From NCBI GenBank assembly GCA_964570765.1, contig CAZMZF010000015.1:5469-69468 (forward strand): DNA of 64,000 nucleotides, given 5' to 3'. Both the position numbers and the translations under genes were made by a program. This stretch comes from CAZMZF01 sp964570765. Lineage in GTDB: Bacteria > Zixibacteria > MSB-5A5 > RBG-16-43-9. Positions 8,936 through 17,896 of this stretch are shown here, one piece after another (position 1 is the first letter of the stretch; each line of letters begins with the position of its first letter). The notes under the pieces were generated by a model that was not told where the DNA came from, searched no databases, and was given only the letters and a program-made list of their open reading frames with translations.

Positions 8936-8962
8936 AAAAAGCCCCCGGAAGGGGGCTTTTTT
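8936..8962. terminator. Bidirectional intrinsic terminator
   Basis: Stem GCCCCC / GGGGGC with loop GGAA, flanked by AAAAA on the left and TTTTTT on the right. It can stop transcription from both sides: the Ig lipoprotein (plus) and the 12-gene membrane operon (minus), which converge here. Confidence 0.9.
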
Positions 8963-9053
8963 ATTTCTGGTTGGGAATAAATTAAGAGAGGAGTTTTGGG
9001 AAATATTGTAGGGGCATCCCGCCAAAGGAGGGACAACTTGCCTCTACCACTTT

Positions 9054-9731
9054 TTATTTTATCAATCCCAGCCACTCTCCAAAAATAAAATAGATCCTGC
9101 CGATTAAAAGAGACATACGGGACATAACCGTATACCCGAAGGAGGCGCCAAAGGAAATCATTAGAAACCAGATCCCGATCTTGGCGGCGCCACCTAAAGT
9201 CCCCTTGTGCTCTTTGGAGAAGAAAAAGTAGATTAAAGAAGTAATAACCCCTATGATTAAAATGATATTATTCAAAGAGGAAAGCCAGTTGCCGGTCCAT
9301 AAGGGTAAAAGGTTAGCGTAGATTTGCGTTATTAAATCACCGGTGCTATATCCTATAATGGCAATTCCGGCAAATATACCAATAATCAAAGCCATTGACC
9401 AGCGAGAAAGCCAGCCAAGATTCTTAGTAAGGCGGGTAAAAAGTAAGATACCAAAAATGAACGGGACTATAAGGATCATAGATTGCCACATCATCGTAAA
9501 TCCAAGCTCAGGGAAAGAGAAGAGAAGGTTCAAATCCAGTCTCATCAGAGGGTCCCAAAGGTTAGGTAAGAATACGTTGTGATATTCCATAGAGGTCCAA
9601 TAGCCAGCAGAGATTCCCACATAGAGATGTTCAGCAAACTTATAAAAGGGGTTATCCTTATATAAGAAACTGAAACAAAATATGGTTAGTCCTGCGGCAA
9701 GCCAGGTTCCTATGAATTCAGATGAAGGCAT
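9054..9731 (-). CDS. Module protein d, third copy (polytopic membrane protein)
   Basis: A 225-residue protein with about six membrane helices, last gene of the 12-gene operon. It shares with the other two d copies (15707 and 12262 genes) the N-terminal FLYKDNPFYKFAEHLYVGIS motif, the mid-protein FFFSKEHKGTLGGAAKIGIW and FGASFGYTVMSRMSLLIGRI near the end. Copies 1 and 3 end alike in WLGLIK; copy 2 does not. I do not recognise a characterised family. Conserved charged residues lie in or beside membrane helices (KDN, EHKG, SRM), which suggests a transport or complex-assembly role, but this is inference. It starts 6 bp after gene c3. Confidence 0.85.
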   Translation of the reverse strand: MPSSEFIGTWLAAGLTIFCFSFLYKDNPFYKFAEHLYVGISAGYWTSMEYHNVFLPNLWDPLMRLDLNLLFSFPELGFTMMWQSMILIVPFIFGILLFTRLTKNLGWLSRWSMALIIGIFAGIAIIGYSTGDLITQIYANLLPLWTGNWLSSLNNIILIIGVITSLIYFFFSKEHKGTLGGAAKIGIWFLMISFGASFGYTVMSRMSLLIGRIYFIFGEWLGLIK

Positions 9732-9737
9732 AATCTA

Positions 9738-10577
9738 TTAGCTTTTCTCCTTTTTCATCCCTCTGGTTGAAAAATAAGCGATGTTCCCGATCAAGATAAA
9801 TAAAAAAATCACCAGGTGCGCTACGGATTGTGAATCCATACCTCTTTTTCCCAATCCTGTGGTTCCAATCAACTGCTCATATTCTGCCGCACCCTTCATC
9901 CCGCCTAAAAGTCCGACTAACTGTCCGGATTGTAAATAAGGGTAGAACTCCGGAGCACTCACAGCAGTACAACCTGAAGCAAGCTTTATATGAAAACGGG
10001 ACTGCACCTGTAAAACCCATTCCTTGGTTCCAGGAAGACCTCCGGAGATATTCACGATCATACCTAAGTCGCTGAAATTTTTTACACCTTGCATTATGGG
10101 TAAATCTTCGGTCTTATTACCGTGATAGTCTGTGGGGAAGGTCTGGGGAATTGAATTCCCCATTGAGACCATCACTACTTCCCGGCCTTCTTTAAAACCC
10201 AGATTGACAAAATCCTCGCCATATTTTTTATGAAACTCTCCTATAGCTATTTCATTAAAAGCTCTTTCGACTAAAGGGGAACCAGTTGCCCAGAGCTGGA
10301 TGGAGATTATTTTGATACCTCTTTTGCAGAGCTGTCTTAATGTCGCCAGATGCATTGGCCAGAGCTCCGGCATAGAACCGGGGTCATAGTCAGCACTTAA
10401 AAGGATTTTTGAGCCAGGAGGTAAAGATTCAATCGTATCGTAAAAGCTTTGCACCGGCTGGGTAACAGAGAACTTTATATTCAAGGGAATAAAAAGGGGT
10501 AAGATCAGGGCGATAGCCACGAAGATAAAGATTATCCTTCGGTCTAATTTCTCAAGTTTTTCAAAGAATTTTTTCAT
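9738..10577 (-). CDS. Module protein c, third copy (two membrane anchors, conserved globular domain)
   Basis: A 279-residue protein with a membrane helix at about 15-33 and another near the C terminus (HLVIFLFILIGNIAYF), enclosing a globular domain of about 200 residues. Conserved in all three copies: the acidic motif here ADYDPGSMPELWPM, a VNLGF/Y step, a NF.D/N..-type segment and GLLGGMKGAAEYE near the end. DYDP plus GMKGA could be a ligand or metal site; I know no enzyme with this pair. It lies 8 bp after b3 and 6 bp before d3, so it is one transcript with them. Function unknown. Confidence 0.85.
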   Translation of the reverse strand: MKKFFEKLEKLDRRIIFIFVAIALILPLFIPLNIKFSVTQPVQSFYDTIESLPPGSKILLSADYDPGSMPELWPMHLATLRQLCKRGIKIISIQLWATGSPLVERAFNEIAIGEFHKKYGEDFVNLGFKEGREVVMVSMGNSIPQTFPTDYHGNKTEDLPIMQGVKNFSDLGMIVNISGGLPGTKEWVLQVQSRFHIKLASGCTAVSAPEFYPYLQSGQLVGLLGGMKGAAEYEQLIGTTGLGKRGMDSQSVAHLVIFLFILIGNIAYFSTRGMKKEKS

Positions 10578-10585
10578 AGATATAA

Positions 10586-11200
10586 TTATTCTCCGCCCAT
10601 ATAGGTTTTCTCCAGTCCGATCAAAACTTTGATACCAGTTGAGATCGCGCCTAAAGCGGCTCCAATCATTATGGCTCTTTTAGCCGCAAGCTGGGGCACA
10701 TTCATAATCCATTCAGTAAAGGGTGGGAAACCTTTCCAGACCAATTCACCCAACGGCACCCTTCCGATCATCACTAAGACTGCGGTAATTCCTAAGAGAG
10801 CGGCTTCCCAGCTTCTTATCCTGAAGGCCCTGAATGCGGCTGAGGCGATATAAAAGGCTAAGAGGGCAAACATTGTCGCCTGCATAGGATAGATGGCGTT
10901 CATAAAGACCCAGTTAAAAGCTGTGCCTTCCCTGATTTCACCCAGGATTCCGAAACAGATCATCAGAATTAACCCAGCCACTAAAACGATTTTATAAATC
11001 CAATCTCTACCTTTCCGGGCTATTACCTGAGAGTTTACCCTGAAGATATTGGCAACACCTAAGACATAGGCAAAAGCAATGCAAATTATAGCCCACTGAT
11101 TAACTACTTGAGCTACTGGCTGAAGTTTGGGGCTGAAGTAGTTTCCGATAAAGAAAGCTCCAGCTAAGAAACATATGATTATGGGGATTTCTCTACGCAT
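10586..11200 (-). CDS. Module protein b, third copy (polytopic membrane protein)
   Basis: A 204-residue protein, mostly membrane helices (about six). It shares with the other b copies the start MRREIP, the central AFYIASAAFRAFRIRSWEA and the C-terminal signature RAIMIGAALGAI...LIGLEKTYMGGE. No characterised family recognised. Unlike b1 and b2, which follow their a gene within 10 bp, this one is separated from a3 by 174 bp of palindromic repeats, so repeat insertion has split the third module. Confidence 0.85.
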   Translation of the reverse strand: MRREIPIIICFLAGAFFIGNYFSPKLQPVAQVVNQWAIICIAFAYVLGVANIFRVNSQVIARKGRDWIYKIVLVAGLILMICFGILGEIREGTAFNWVFMNAIYPMQATMFALLAFYIASAAFRAFRIRSWEAALLGITAVLVMIGRVPLGELVWKGFPPFTEWIMNVPQLAAKRAIMIGAALGAISTGIKVLIGLEKTYMGGE

Positions 11201-11374
11201 AGTGTTTTTTGTCTTTTGTAGAGGAAGGCTTTAGCCTTCCAGTTTTCCTATGGAAACCTAAAGGTTTCCGCTACTTCTTCTCTCATCTAACATCTCATGT
11301 CTTACCGGAGTGCAAGAGCTTGCTCTTGCGTATTTAAAATTAGCAACAATCCGCTTTTGGCGGATTGCACTCCT
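11201..11374. repeat. Repeat cluster inserted between genes a3 and b3
   Basis: No gene in this gap. It contains GGAAGGCT...AGCCTTCC, GGAAACCTAAAGGTTTCC and the TCCGC-TTTTG-GCGGA palindrome (11349-11365), the last also seen at 28391, 37994, 38491, 49657 and 63054. Hairpins here could lower expression of b3-c3-d3 relative to the upstream genes. Confidence 0.7.
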
Positions 11375-12265
11375 CTACTGCACAAAAAACCAGGAGGTGA
11401 ATTTTGTTATTCCAAAAGTTTCCAATAAAACTCCTAATACTAACATTACCATTATCAAAAACTTGGCTAAATCTGAGGCTTTTAAACTCCCTAAGAGTTT
11501 TGGTTCCCGTGAAAGATAGGCAGAGGCAGCGAAAAGCTCTTCTCCGATAAGGGTGAAGTCACACGCTACCACAAAGAAGGGTAGCTGGTGAATATTTGCA
11601 GTCCCAGCCACCTGAATGGCTCCAGTTGAAAGGCCGGTCTCAGCCATAAGCAATGATTCCGCATAGAATGAACCAAACATAAAATTAGCCGCAGGTTTTT
11701 CCCGAAGCATTATCCCGTTAACCCCAGCCGCATAGGCAAACTGCTCACTGGTCAGATACCTGACATTATTGCGATTATAAGCCTCTGGCCGTCCTGCTTT
11801 CGCATAACCCTGTTTAACAGATTCCTCAGCCACTGTCACTACAAAGGGGAGACAAACCGGAACAAGGAGAGGAACATCATAAGCAGCAACCATCTCCGCT
11901 ACATTCCCCAGGATGATCATACTGGCAACGGTTTGGAGATTGTCCATATCCTCGATCCCGGAGATATAAAGGATCGGCTTCCCCATTTCAGTTGCCCTTC
12001 CCACGGCGTCTTCAATCGCATCCAGTCCTGCAATTCTTCGGACAAAAAGGCTTCCTCCCTTTTTAGCTTTCTGGATGAAATAGAGCACGAAGGCAAAGAA
12101 AACAATCAAAATGATGAAGACATTTATCCTTTGAGGATTAAACCACTGAGTAGCGGAGATAATTTCAGCAGAGGTTTCAGTTTCTGAAGCTAAAGAAAAG
12201 GAGTAAAAGGTAAAATAAATAGATAGAAAAAAGAAAAGGTTTTTTAACCAGAGGAGTTTTTTCAT
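11375..12265 (-). CDS. Module protein a, third copy: DUF6754-type membrane protein lacking the FN3 domain
   Basis: A 296-residue protein with a signal-like first segment (NLFFFLSIYFTFYSFSLAS), a membrane helix at about 45-65, then the conserved domain with IAGLDAIEDAVGRATEMGKP, YISGIEDMDNLQT, AGVNGIMLREKPAANFMFGSFYAES and GEELFAASAYLSREPKLLGSL, and a closing membrane helix. That domain matches my memory of DUF6754. It lacks the fibronectin type III domain present in a1 and a2, so its outer portion is shorter. It overlaps d2 by 4 bp, joining modules 2 and 3 into one operon. Biochemical function unknown. Confidence 0.82.
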   Translation of the reverse strand: MKKLLWLKNLFFFLSIYFTFYSFSLASETETSAEIISATQWFNPQRINVFIILIVFFAFVLYFIQKAKKGGSLFVRRIAGLDAIEDAVGRATEMGKPILYISGIEDMDNLQTVASMIILGNVAEMVAAYDVPLLVPVCLPFVVTVAEESVKQGYAKAGRPEAYNRNNVRYLTSEQFAYAAGVNGIMLREKPAANFMFGSFYAESLLMAETGLSTGAIQVAGTANIHQLPFFVVACDFTLIGEELFAASAYLSREPKLLGSLKASDLAKFLIMVMLVLGVLLETFGITKFTSWFFVQ

Positions 12266-12966
12266 AATGGTAATCCATATTTAAGTAACAGATAGAGATA
12301 ATATTTCAACTCGACGAAGTAGTCTCTTAAAAATATGACCCTCTCAGCCAGAAGGGCGACCCTACCCATAACGGTAAGGCCAAATCCTGCTCCAAAGGCT
12401 ATCATCAATATCCAGATACCTAATTTAGCTGAGGCGCCAAATAGACCTTTGTGCTCCCGGGAAAAGAAGAAATAGACCAGGGTGGAAAACACAAAGACAA
12501 TAACCAAAAGTTGCCAGATCCCGGAAAGGCTGGTGAAATTGACTGGCCGCATAGTCTCGGTTAGATGCTTTAAAACATAGTTTTGCATAGTTAGGGGAAT
12601 AGCTGCTCCAGTCCCTATACCCATATAGAAGGCTATAGAGAAGCGGGAGATCCAGGAATATTTTTTGGAAAACCTGGTCCACATCATAACACCTAAAATT
12701 CCCGGAATTATATACCACCATTGGGAATGTTTAAATGCACTCCCTAAATGCCCCAAATTCTTCCAGTCAATTGGTTTAAATATGGTGTCGATCAGTTTGG
12801 GCTCAAAAGCATTATAATAAAGGATAACTGCAAAATACCCGGCTGAGACCCCCACTACCAGATGCTCTGCGAACTTATAAAAGGGATTATCCTTATATAA
12901 GAAGGAAAAGGTGAATAGAGTCAAAATAGCGGCTACACTTGTCCAGATGAATTCAACCAAGCTCAC
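12262..12966 (-). CDS. Module protein d, second copy (divergent C terminus)
   Basis: A 234-residue polytopic membrane protein of the d family: FLYKDNPFYKFAEHLVVGVSAGYF near the start, FFFSREHKGLFGASAKLGIW in the middle. It diverges at the end: TVMGRVALLAERVIFL replaces TVMSRMSLLIGRI, followed by a longer tail that lacks WLGLIK. If the three modules have specialised, this tail is one place it shows. Its last 4 bp overlap the start of a3 and it begins 10 bp after c2. Confidence 0.85.
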   Translation of the reverse strand: MSLVEFIWTSVAAILTLFTFSFLYKDNPFYKFAEHLVVGVSAGYFAVILYYNAFEPKLIDTIFKPIDWKNLGHLGSAFKHSQWWYIIPGILGVMMWTRFSKKYSWISRFSIAFYMGIGTGAAIPLTMQNYVLKHLTETMRPVNFTSLSGIWQLLVIVFVFSTLVYFFFSREHKGLFGASAKLGIWILMIAFGAGFGLTVMGRVALLAERVIFLRDYFVELKYYLYLLLKYGLPL

Positions 12967-12976
12967 TTCATCTCCT

Positions 12977-13834
12977 TTATGATTTTTTCCTTTTAGACAT
13001 AAAGAAACCGATATTCCCGATGATTATGAAAAGGATAATCACCACATGAGCAAAGGTCTGGATGGGCATACTCCGGGTGGCGATAAACTGCTCTTTTTTC
13101 ATATATCCACCTTTCTCCATTAATCTCTCATATTCAGCTGCACCCTTCATCCCACTTATAAGTCCAAATATCTGCCCTGAGTTTAAAAAAGGATAATAGT
13201 CAGCGGCCATAACTCCGGTCACACACAGGGCTAAAGGATAGTTATACCTTCCAGCTCCATAGTTTATCCAGTAGTCAACCACACTTCCGGCTGCAATATC
13301 GATCACCCCTTTGGTATCTTTGATATTCCTTACTTTATTCATCAAAGGCAAGGAGTCAAGAGGAGTCCCATAATAATCTTTGGGGAAAAAGAGCTTAAAA
13401 TTCTGCCCCATACCCATAATAACAATAGCGGGATAAGGTTTATATCCCAAATAGACGTAATCTACCCCATTAACTTTATTATATTCCTTTGCGGCCTGGG
13501 AGATGAGCTGTTCTGCCATGCCTGGACCGTTTTGATGAAGAGCTGAGATGATCAACTTCACATCCTTTTTAAAACATTGTCTTAAGATAGCCCAGCCCAT
13601 TGGGTGAAGTTCCGCCATAGCGGTCGGGTCATAATCTATTGCCACGAAAAGGAGGTCTCCTTTTTCTAATTTCTCTACAAAGTCATAAACTTTTTTTACT
13701 TCTGGAGTAACATAGGGTGGAATGATTATAGGAATTCCAAATGCTTCCAAGAGTATAGGCAAGATAACTGAAATCCCTACAAATAGGTAAATCCAGTGGC
13801 GATCCAAGTTCATCAATCTATCATAAAAACCCAT
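12977..13834 (-). CDS. Module protein c, second copy
   Basis: A 285-residue c-family protein: N-terminal membrane helix (about 13-33), globular domain, C-terminal helix HVVIILFIIIGNIGFFM. The signature motifs are AIDYDPTAMAELHPM and GLISGMKGAAEYE. This copy carries YYPFLNSGQIFGLI where copies 1 and 3 read YPYL..GQLVGLL, and AAGSVVDYWINYGAG where they have SGG/SAGYPG, making it the most divergent c. It lies 2 bp after b2 and 10 bp before d2. Function unknown. Confidence 0.85.
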   Translation of the reverse strand: MGFYDRLMNLDRHWIYLFVGISVILPILLEAFGIPIIIPPYVTPEVKKVYDFVEKLEKGDLLFVAIDYDPTAMAELHPMGWAILRQCFKKDVKLIISALHQNGPGMAEQLISQAAKEYNKVNGVDYVYLGYKPYPAIVIMGMGQNFKLFFPKDYYGTPLDSLPLMNKVRNIKDTKGVIDIAAGSVVDYWINYGAGRYNYPLALCVTGVMAADYYPFLNSGQIFGLISGMKGAAEYERLMEKGGYMKKEQFIATRSMPIQTFAHVVIILFIIIGNIGFFMSKRKKS

Positions 13835-13836
13835 AT

Positions 13837-14487
13837 CTAATCTCTTCCCATATAAGAACGTTCAATTCCCAAGACTATTTTCAGAGCCATAGCTACCATA
13901 CCCAGGCCAACTCCCATCCAGATCGCCCTTTTGGCAGCCATATTCGGAACTACCAGAATCCAGTTAGCCAGCCATTGATTTAAACCGGATAAAAATCCTA
14001 ACGGGACCAACCTCAACATAATCACAATAGAAGTAACCAGCAAGATGGTGGCTAAAATCGTCCTAGCCCTGAAAGCCCGATAAGCCGCTGAGGCAACATA
14101 GAAAGCCAAAAGAGAAAACATAACCGATTGGATGGGGAGATAGATATACCAGAAGAAGTTCATAAACCAGGTTCCGCTGGCAATAGATTTTGTGCCGGGG
14201 AATAATCCCAATTTCGGATCCCAGAGCAACCCCATTATCAGCATAAAAGCCATTCCTAGAATAGTTACCAGACTATAACCCCAGCCTGGCGTTTTTCTCT
14301 GAACCTTAATCCAGCTTACCCTGGTCAAGCTCCACAATCCTAAAGCCATAGCAAAGATGCCGATGACTATTATCCAGTCCATAGCATATTCATATACAAA
14401 CTCTGCTGGCTTACTGGGGACAAAATATTGCACCGCCATAAAAAAACCAGCTACGAAAACTATGATTGTAGGTAATTGCCTTCTCAT
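13837..14487 (-). CDS. Module protein b, second copy
   Basis: A 216-residue polytopic membrane protein starting MRRQLP, with LLAFYVASAAYRAFRARTI in the middle and the C-terminal signature RAIWMGVGLGMV...LGIERSYMGRD. Four bp separate it from a2 and two from c2, tight spacing typical of subunits of one complex. I recognise no characterised homologue. Confidence 0.85.
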   Translation of the reverse strand: MRRQLPTIIVFVAGFFMAVQYFVPSKPAEFVYEYAMDWIIVIGIFAMALGLWSLTRVSWIKVQRKTPGWGYSLVTILGMAFMLIMGLLWDPKLGLFPGTKSIASGTWFMNFFWYIYLPIQSVMFSLLAFYVASAAYRAFRARTILATILLVTSIVIMLRLVPLGFLSGLNQWLANWILVVPNMAAKRAIWMGVGLGMVAMALKIVLGIERSYMGRD

Positions 14488-14491
14488 CTAT

Positions 14492-15673
14492 CTACTCTAA
14501 ATTGACTCTGAAAAGGTTGACAAAGAAACTTAGATGAAAACTGATAAGAATTGTTCCTATGGCCAAGCAGGCCAGGATTACCGCCTTAGCCCAATCCTGA
14601 GCTTTCAAAGCTCCCAAAAGCAAAGGCTCTCTGCCTAAATAAGCTGATGCGGCGTAAAGCTCTTCACCAATCAGGGTATAATCCGTGGCAGCCACAAAAA
14701 AAGGTAGCTGAGACATCTGGTCAGTTCCAGAGATCTGAATTGAGCCGGCAATTGAGCCAGTCTCAGCTAAGATCAATGACTCCGCATAGAACATCCCCAT
14801 ATAAAAATTAGTCGCCGTTTTTTCCCTTAACATAATTCCATTTACACCCGCCACATAAGCGAATTGCATAGAGGTAAGGTAAAATACGTTCTCCTCCTTA
14901 TAGGCATCTGGTCTGCCCGCATCCAGATAAGCCGCCTTGACTGTTTCCTGAGCAACAGCCATAACAATAGGGTCGTTACAGGGAACTATGATCCTGGTCT
15001 TATACTCGGCGGTCTTCTTAGCCACCCGGCTCAAGATGGTAAAACCGGCAATAGTAGCGATATCAGCTGCCGTTCCTAAGCCCAGGATGAAAAGTATAGG
15101 CCTTCCCATCTCTGTTGCTCTGCCAATTGCCTCATCTACCGCCATAATTCCAGCCAGAGGCCGGACATAAAGCTCCTTCCCTTTCTTAGCTATGCTGATA
15201 AAAACAATGGTTAAGATGGTGAAGATTATAACTGCTACCAGAACCGGTGTTTTACCGGTATGGTACCACTGTTGATAAGCATAAGCTGGCAAAGAAACCT
15301 TTGAGTCAGTATAAAAACTATCTATTCTTGCTCTTACTTTATAATAGAAATTTTTATGACTGGGGAAATAGTTAGGGCTTTCCTTTTCCTTATCGCCTTT
15401 ATCCTTATACGTAATATCACTGGGAGTAGCCTTTCCTACAACCACGAACTCGCCTTCTGGAGAATCAGACCTTAAAATTTCGTAAGCTAAGATCCTGTTG
15501 CTATCCGGTGAATGCTTCCAGGTGATTATTAATGCCGTGCCGTTATCGTTAGGAGCATCCTTAACCCTTACATCGGTTGGAGGAAGAGGAGGTAAAGCCT
15601 CTTGAGGGGAAGACAGGTCGTAGAAAAGAAGTATCAGTAAAATTAAAAATGGAATATATTTTGTTATTTTCAT
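14492..15673 (-). CDS. Module protein a, second copy: FN3 plus DUF6754-type membrane protein
   Basis: A 393-residue protein. Signal/anchor segment at about 8-22 (FLILLILLFYDLSS), one fibronectin type III domain at about 30-125 (PPTDVRVKDAPNDNG, YEILRSDSPEGEF, YYKVRARI), a membrane helix near 145-165 and then the conserved domain: LAGIMAVDEAIGRATEMGRP, AGVNGIMLREKTATNFYMG, AESLILAETGSIAGSIQISG and GEELYAASAYLGREPLLLGALK. A last helix closes it. FN3 domains are usually extracytoplasmic, so the FN3 part probably faces the periplasm. FN3 plus this domain is also the a1 layout. Role unknown. Confidence 0.85.
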   Translation of the reverse strand: MKITKYIPFLILLILLFYDLSSPQEALPPLPPTDVRVKDAPNDNGTALIITWKHSPDSNRILAYEILRSDSPEGEFVVVGKATPSDITYKDKGDKEKESPNYFPSHKNFYYKVRARIDSFYTDSKVSLPAYAYQQWYHTGKTPVLVAVIIFTILTIVFISIAKKGKELYVRPLAGIMAVDEAIGRATEMGRPILFILGLGTAADIATIAGFTILSRVAKKTAEYKTRIIVPCNDPIVMAVAQETVKAAYLDAGRPDAYKEENVFYLTSMQFAYVAGVNGIMLREKTATNFYMGMFYAESLILAETGSIAGSIQISGTDQMSQLPFFVAATDYTLIGEELYAASAYLGREPLLLGALKAQDWAKAVILACLAIGTILISFHLSFFVNLFRVNLE

Positions 15674-15706
15674 CTGCTCCTAAAAGTTAAGTTAAAAATT
15701 TTGAGC

Positions 15707-16363
15707 TCATTTTATCAACCCTAACCAGGTTCCGAAGAGAAAGTCGATTCTGCCAATTAACAGGGACATTCGGGACATAACTGTGAACCCGAAGGAAGCG
15801 CCAAAGGTTATCATTAGAAACCAGATCCCCACCTTGGCTGCTCCGCCAAAAACCCCTTTGTGTTCCCGAGAAAAGAAGAAGTAAACCAGGCCACAGAAAA
15901 CCCCCACAAAAACTATTAGATTTGAGATGGAGATTCCCAGGTTTCCAGACACATAAATCGGGATAATGGTACTACGAATCTGGTTTATTATATTGCTCTG
16001 CAGGTAAGTGATAAAATAAAGGCCTGCGGTTGAACCCACTATAAAGGAAAGGGGCCAGCGGGAAATCCAGCCGATTTTCGGGACAAGGCGCAAAAGCATC
16101 ATCACTCCCAGGATCCCAGCCACCAGGTAAAGCCACCGATCATCAGAGATCCTTCCCTCATGTAAGAGGGTAGATACGGCACCCCGGATATTCAGGTAAA
16201 GCCGGGGGTACATACTCTGCCAGAAAAGGCTGACAAACCAGTATCCGGCAGAGATTCCAATAAAGATAGATTCACAGAGCTTATATATAGGGTTATCCTT
16301 ATATAGGAAAGACATTATTCCCAAGGTTAGAAGAGCAGCTATCCAAAGTCCAAAAGTTTCCAT
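15707..16363 (-). CDS. Module protein d, first copy
   Basis: A 218-residue polytopic membrane protein with the full d signature: FLYKDNPIYKLCESIFIGIS, FFFSREHKGVFGGAAKVGIW and FGASFGFTVMSRMSLLIGRI, ending WLGLIK as in d3. It closes module 1 and is followed after 33 bp by a2, the widest uninterrupted junction between modules. Function unknown; probably a membrane-embedded subunit with b and c. Confidence 0.85.
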   Translation of the reverse strand: METFGLWIAALLTLGIMSFLYKDNPIYKLCESIFIGISAGYWFVSLFWQSMYPRLYLNIRGAVSTLLHEGRISDDRWLYLVAGILGVMMLLRLVPKIGWISRWPLSFIVGSTAGLYFITYLQSNIINQIRSTIIPIYVSGNLGISISNLIVFVGVFCGLVYFFFSREHKGVFGGAAKVGIWFLMITFGASFGFTVMSRMSLLIGRIDFLFGTWLGLIK

Positions 16364-16375
16364 ACTTTCCTCCGA

Positions 16376-17218
16376 CTATTTTTTCTTTACACCGCGAGAA
16401 ATAAAATAGGCCAGGTTCCCAATGATGATAAAAATTATGATAATCGAATGAGCAAAGGACTGAGAGAGCATAAATTTAGTTCCTTTGCCTTCAAAGTCAG
16501 TTAACTTCTCAAACTCGGATGCTCCCTTCATCCCACCCAGAAGACCAACTAACTGGCCTGCCCGCAAATAAGGATACATCTGCGCGGCTTGTACCGCGGT
16601 ATTCCCCGCCCCCAATTTAGCATGGAACCTGTCTGCAGCAAACTGCACCCACTCCACTGTTCCGGGGTAACCGGCTGAAAGATTGAAAATGAAATCAACA
16701 TTTGAGAAGTTTTTAATCCCCTGCATTAGAGGAAGGTCTTCTACTGGATTTCCTTGATAATCTCGAGGGAAGGTAACCGGTATATCTGTTCCCATTCTTT
16801 GAATTACCAGCTCATTCCCTGACATGTATCCTAAATTAACCCAGTCTTTCCCATATTGAGGTTTTTTTTCTTTAACCATGGTATCTTCCATGGCGCTTTC
16901 GATAGCCATATTGGCCTGGATAGAGCCCTGGGGCCAAAGTCCCAGGATTATCACCTTAAGCTCTTTGGCAAAGCAATATTTCATAGCAGCCACAGCCATA
17001 GGCTGAAGCTCCGGGGCTGAAGCTGGATCATAGTCATAAGAGATCATAATTTTGGAGCCGGGGGGCAGACTTTCAAAAGCATCATACAGACCTTGCACCT
17101 CCGGGGAGATTAAAATTTTCTGGTGAATAGATAAGAAGAAGGGTAAAATCACAGCAGCCGCGACGAAGAGGAAGATTATCCTCCGGTCTATCTTCATCAA
17201 TTTATCAAAAAAATTCAT
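16376..17218 (-). CDS. Module protein c, first copy
   Basis: 280 residues from the chosen start. The frame is open to 17245, but GAGGAG 7 nt before ATG 17218 and the lengths of the other copies (279 and 285) favour the shorter form. An N-terminal helix, globular domain and C-terminal helix (SIIIIFIIIGNLAYFI) enclose SYDYDPASAPELQPM and GLLGGMKGASEFE. It also has VTFPRDYQGNPVEDLPLMQG, matched in c2 (FFPKDYYGTPLDSLPLMN) and c3 (TFPTDYHGNKTEDLPIMQG). These invariant blocks should mark the active or binding surface. Family not recognised. Confidence 0.85.
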   Translation of the reverse strand: MNFFDKLMKIDRRIIFLFVAAAVILPFFLSIHQKILISPEVQGLYDAFESLPPGSKIMISYDYDPASAPELQPMAVAAMKYCFAKELKVIILGLWPQGSIQANMAIESAMEDTMVKEKKPQYGKDWVNLGYMSGNELVIQRMGTDIPVTFPRDYQGNPVEDLPLMQGIKNFSNVDFIFNLSAGYPGTVEWVQFAADRFHAKLGAGNTAVQAAQMYPYLRAGQLVGLLGGMKGASEFEKLTDFEGKGTKFMLSQSFAHSIIIIFIIIGNLAYFISRGVKKK

Positions 17219-17234
17219 CCTCTTACTCCTCTTT

Positions 17235-17888
17235 CTAATCCCCACCTAAATAAGTTCTCTCAATCCCCAGGATTAAACGTAAAGCCGTGGAGATAATACC
17301 TAAACCAATTCCTATCATAATAGCTCTCTGTCCAGCAGACTGAGGTATGTTCATAATGAAAGTAGCAACCGCGGAGAGCCGAATATTTTCCGGTAGAAAC
17401 CCGGAGATCATATCTCCAATCGGTACTCTCCCTAACATCACAAAAAATGCAGCGAGCAAAAGCAGGGTTGCCTCCCAGCTTCTGGCTCTAAATGCCCGGT
17501 AAGAAGCTGAGGCGACAAAAAATGCCAGGATGGCAAACATAGTGGCCGAAAGGGGGTTATATACGTTTCTATAAAGATAGTCGAATGAGGTTCCGACATC
17601 TTGAAAATGAGAGCCGCGGGAGAAGAAAAACCCAATTATGGCAATCAAAAAAAAGCTTAAAATGGTGACCAGAGCATAAAACCAGTCTCTCTTTTTTTTA
17701 TAAATTTTATCTGCCGATACTCTCAGGAGATTTAATGCTCCTAACCAGATGGCAAATGCGGCTATGATTAAAATCCAGTCGGAGAAAAGTGTTTCCACCG
17801 AGCCAAATGGTCTATGGGGTATGAAAAATGAGATTATATAAACTATTCCCACGGTTGCAGTCAAAATCAGGGGTATTTCTCTTCGCAT
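17235..17888 (-). CDS. Module protein b, first copy
   Basis: A 217-residue polytopic membrane protein of the b family: MRREIP start, ILAFFVASASYRAFRARSWEA and C-terminal RAIMIGIGLGII...LGIERTYLGGD. Eight bp separate it from a1 and 16 bp from c1. The MRREIP start and the ERTYLGGD end are the strongest family marks. Function unknown. Confidence 0.85.
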   Translation of the reverse strand: MRREIPLILTATVGIVYIISFFIPHRPFGSVETLFSDWILIIAAFAIWLGALNLLRVSADKIYKKKRDWFYALVTILSFFLIAIIGFFFSRGSHFQDVGTSFDYLYRNVYNPLSATMFAILAFFVASASYRAFRARSWEATLLLLAAFFVMLGRVPIGDMISGFLPENIRLSAVATFIMNIPQSAGQRAIMIGIGLGIISTALRLILGIERTYLGGD

Positions 17889-17896
17889 CTTTTCTC

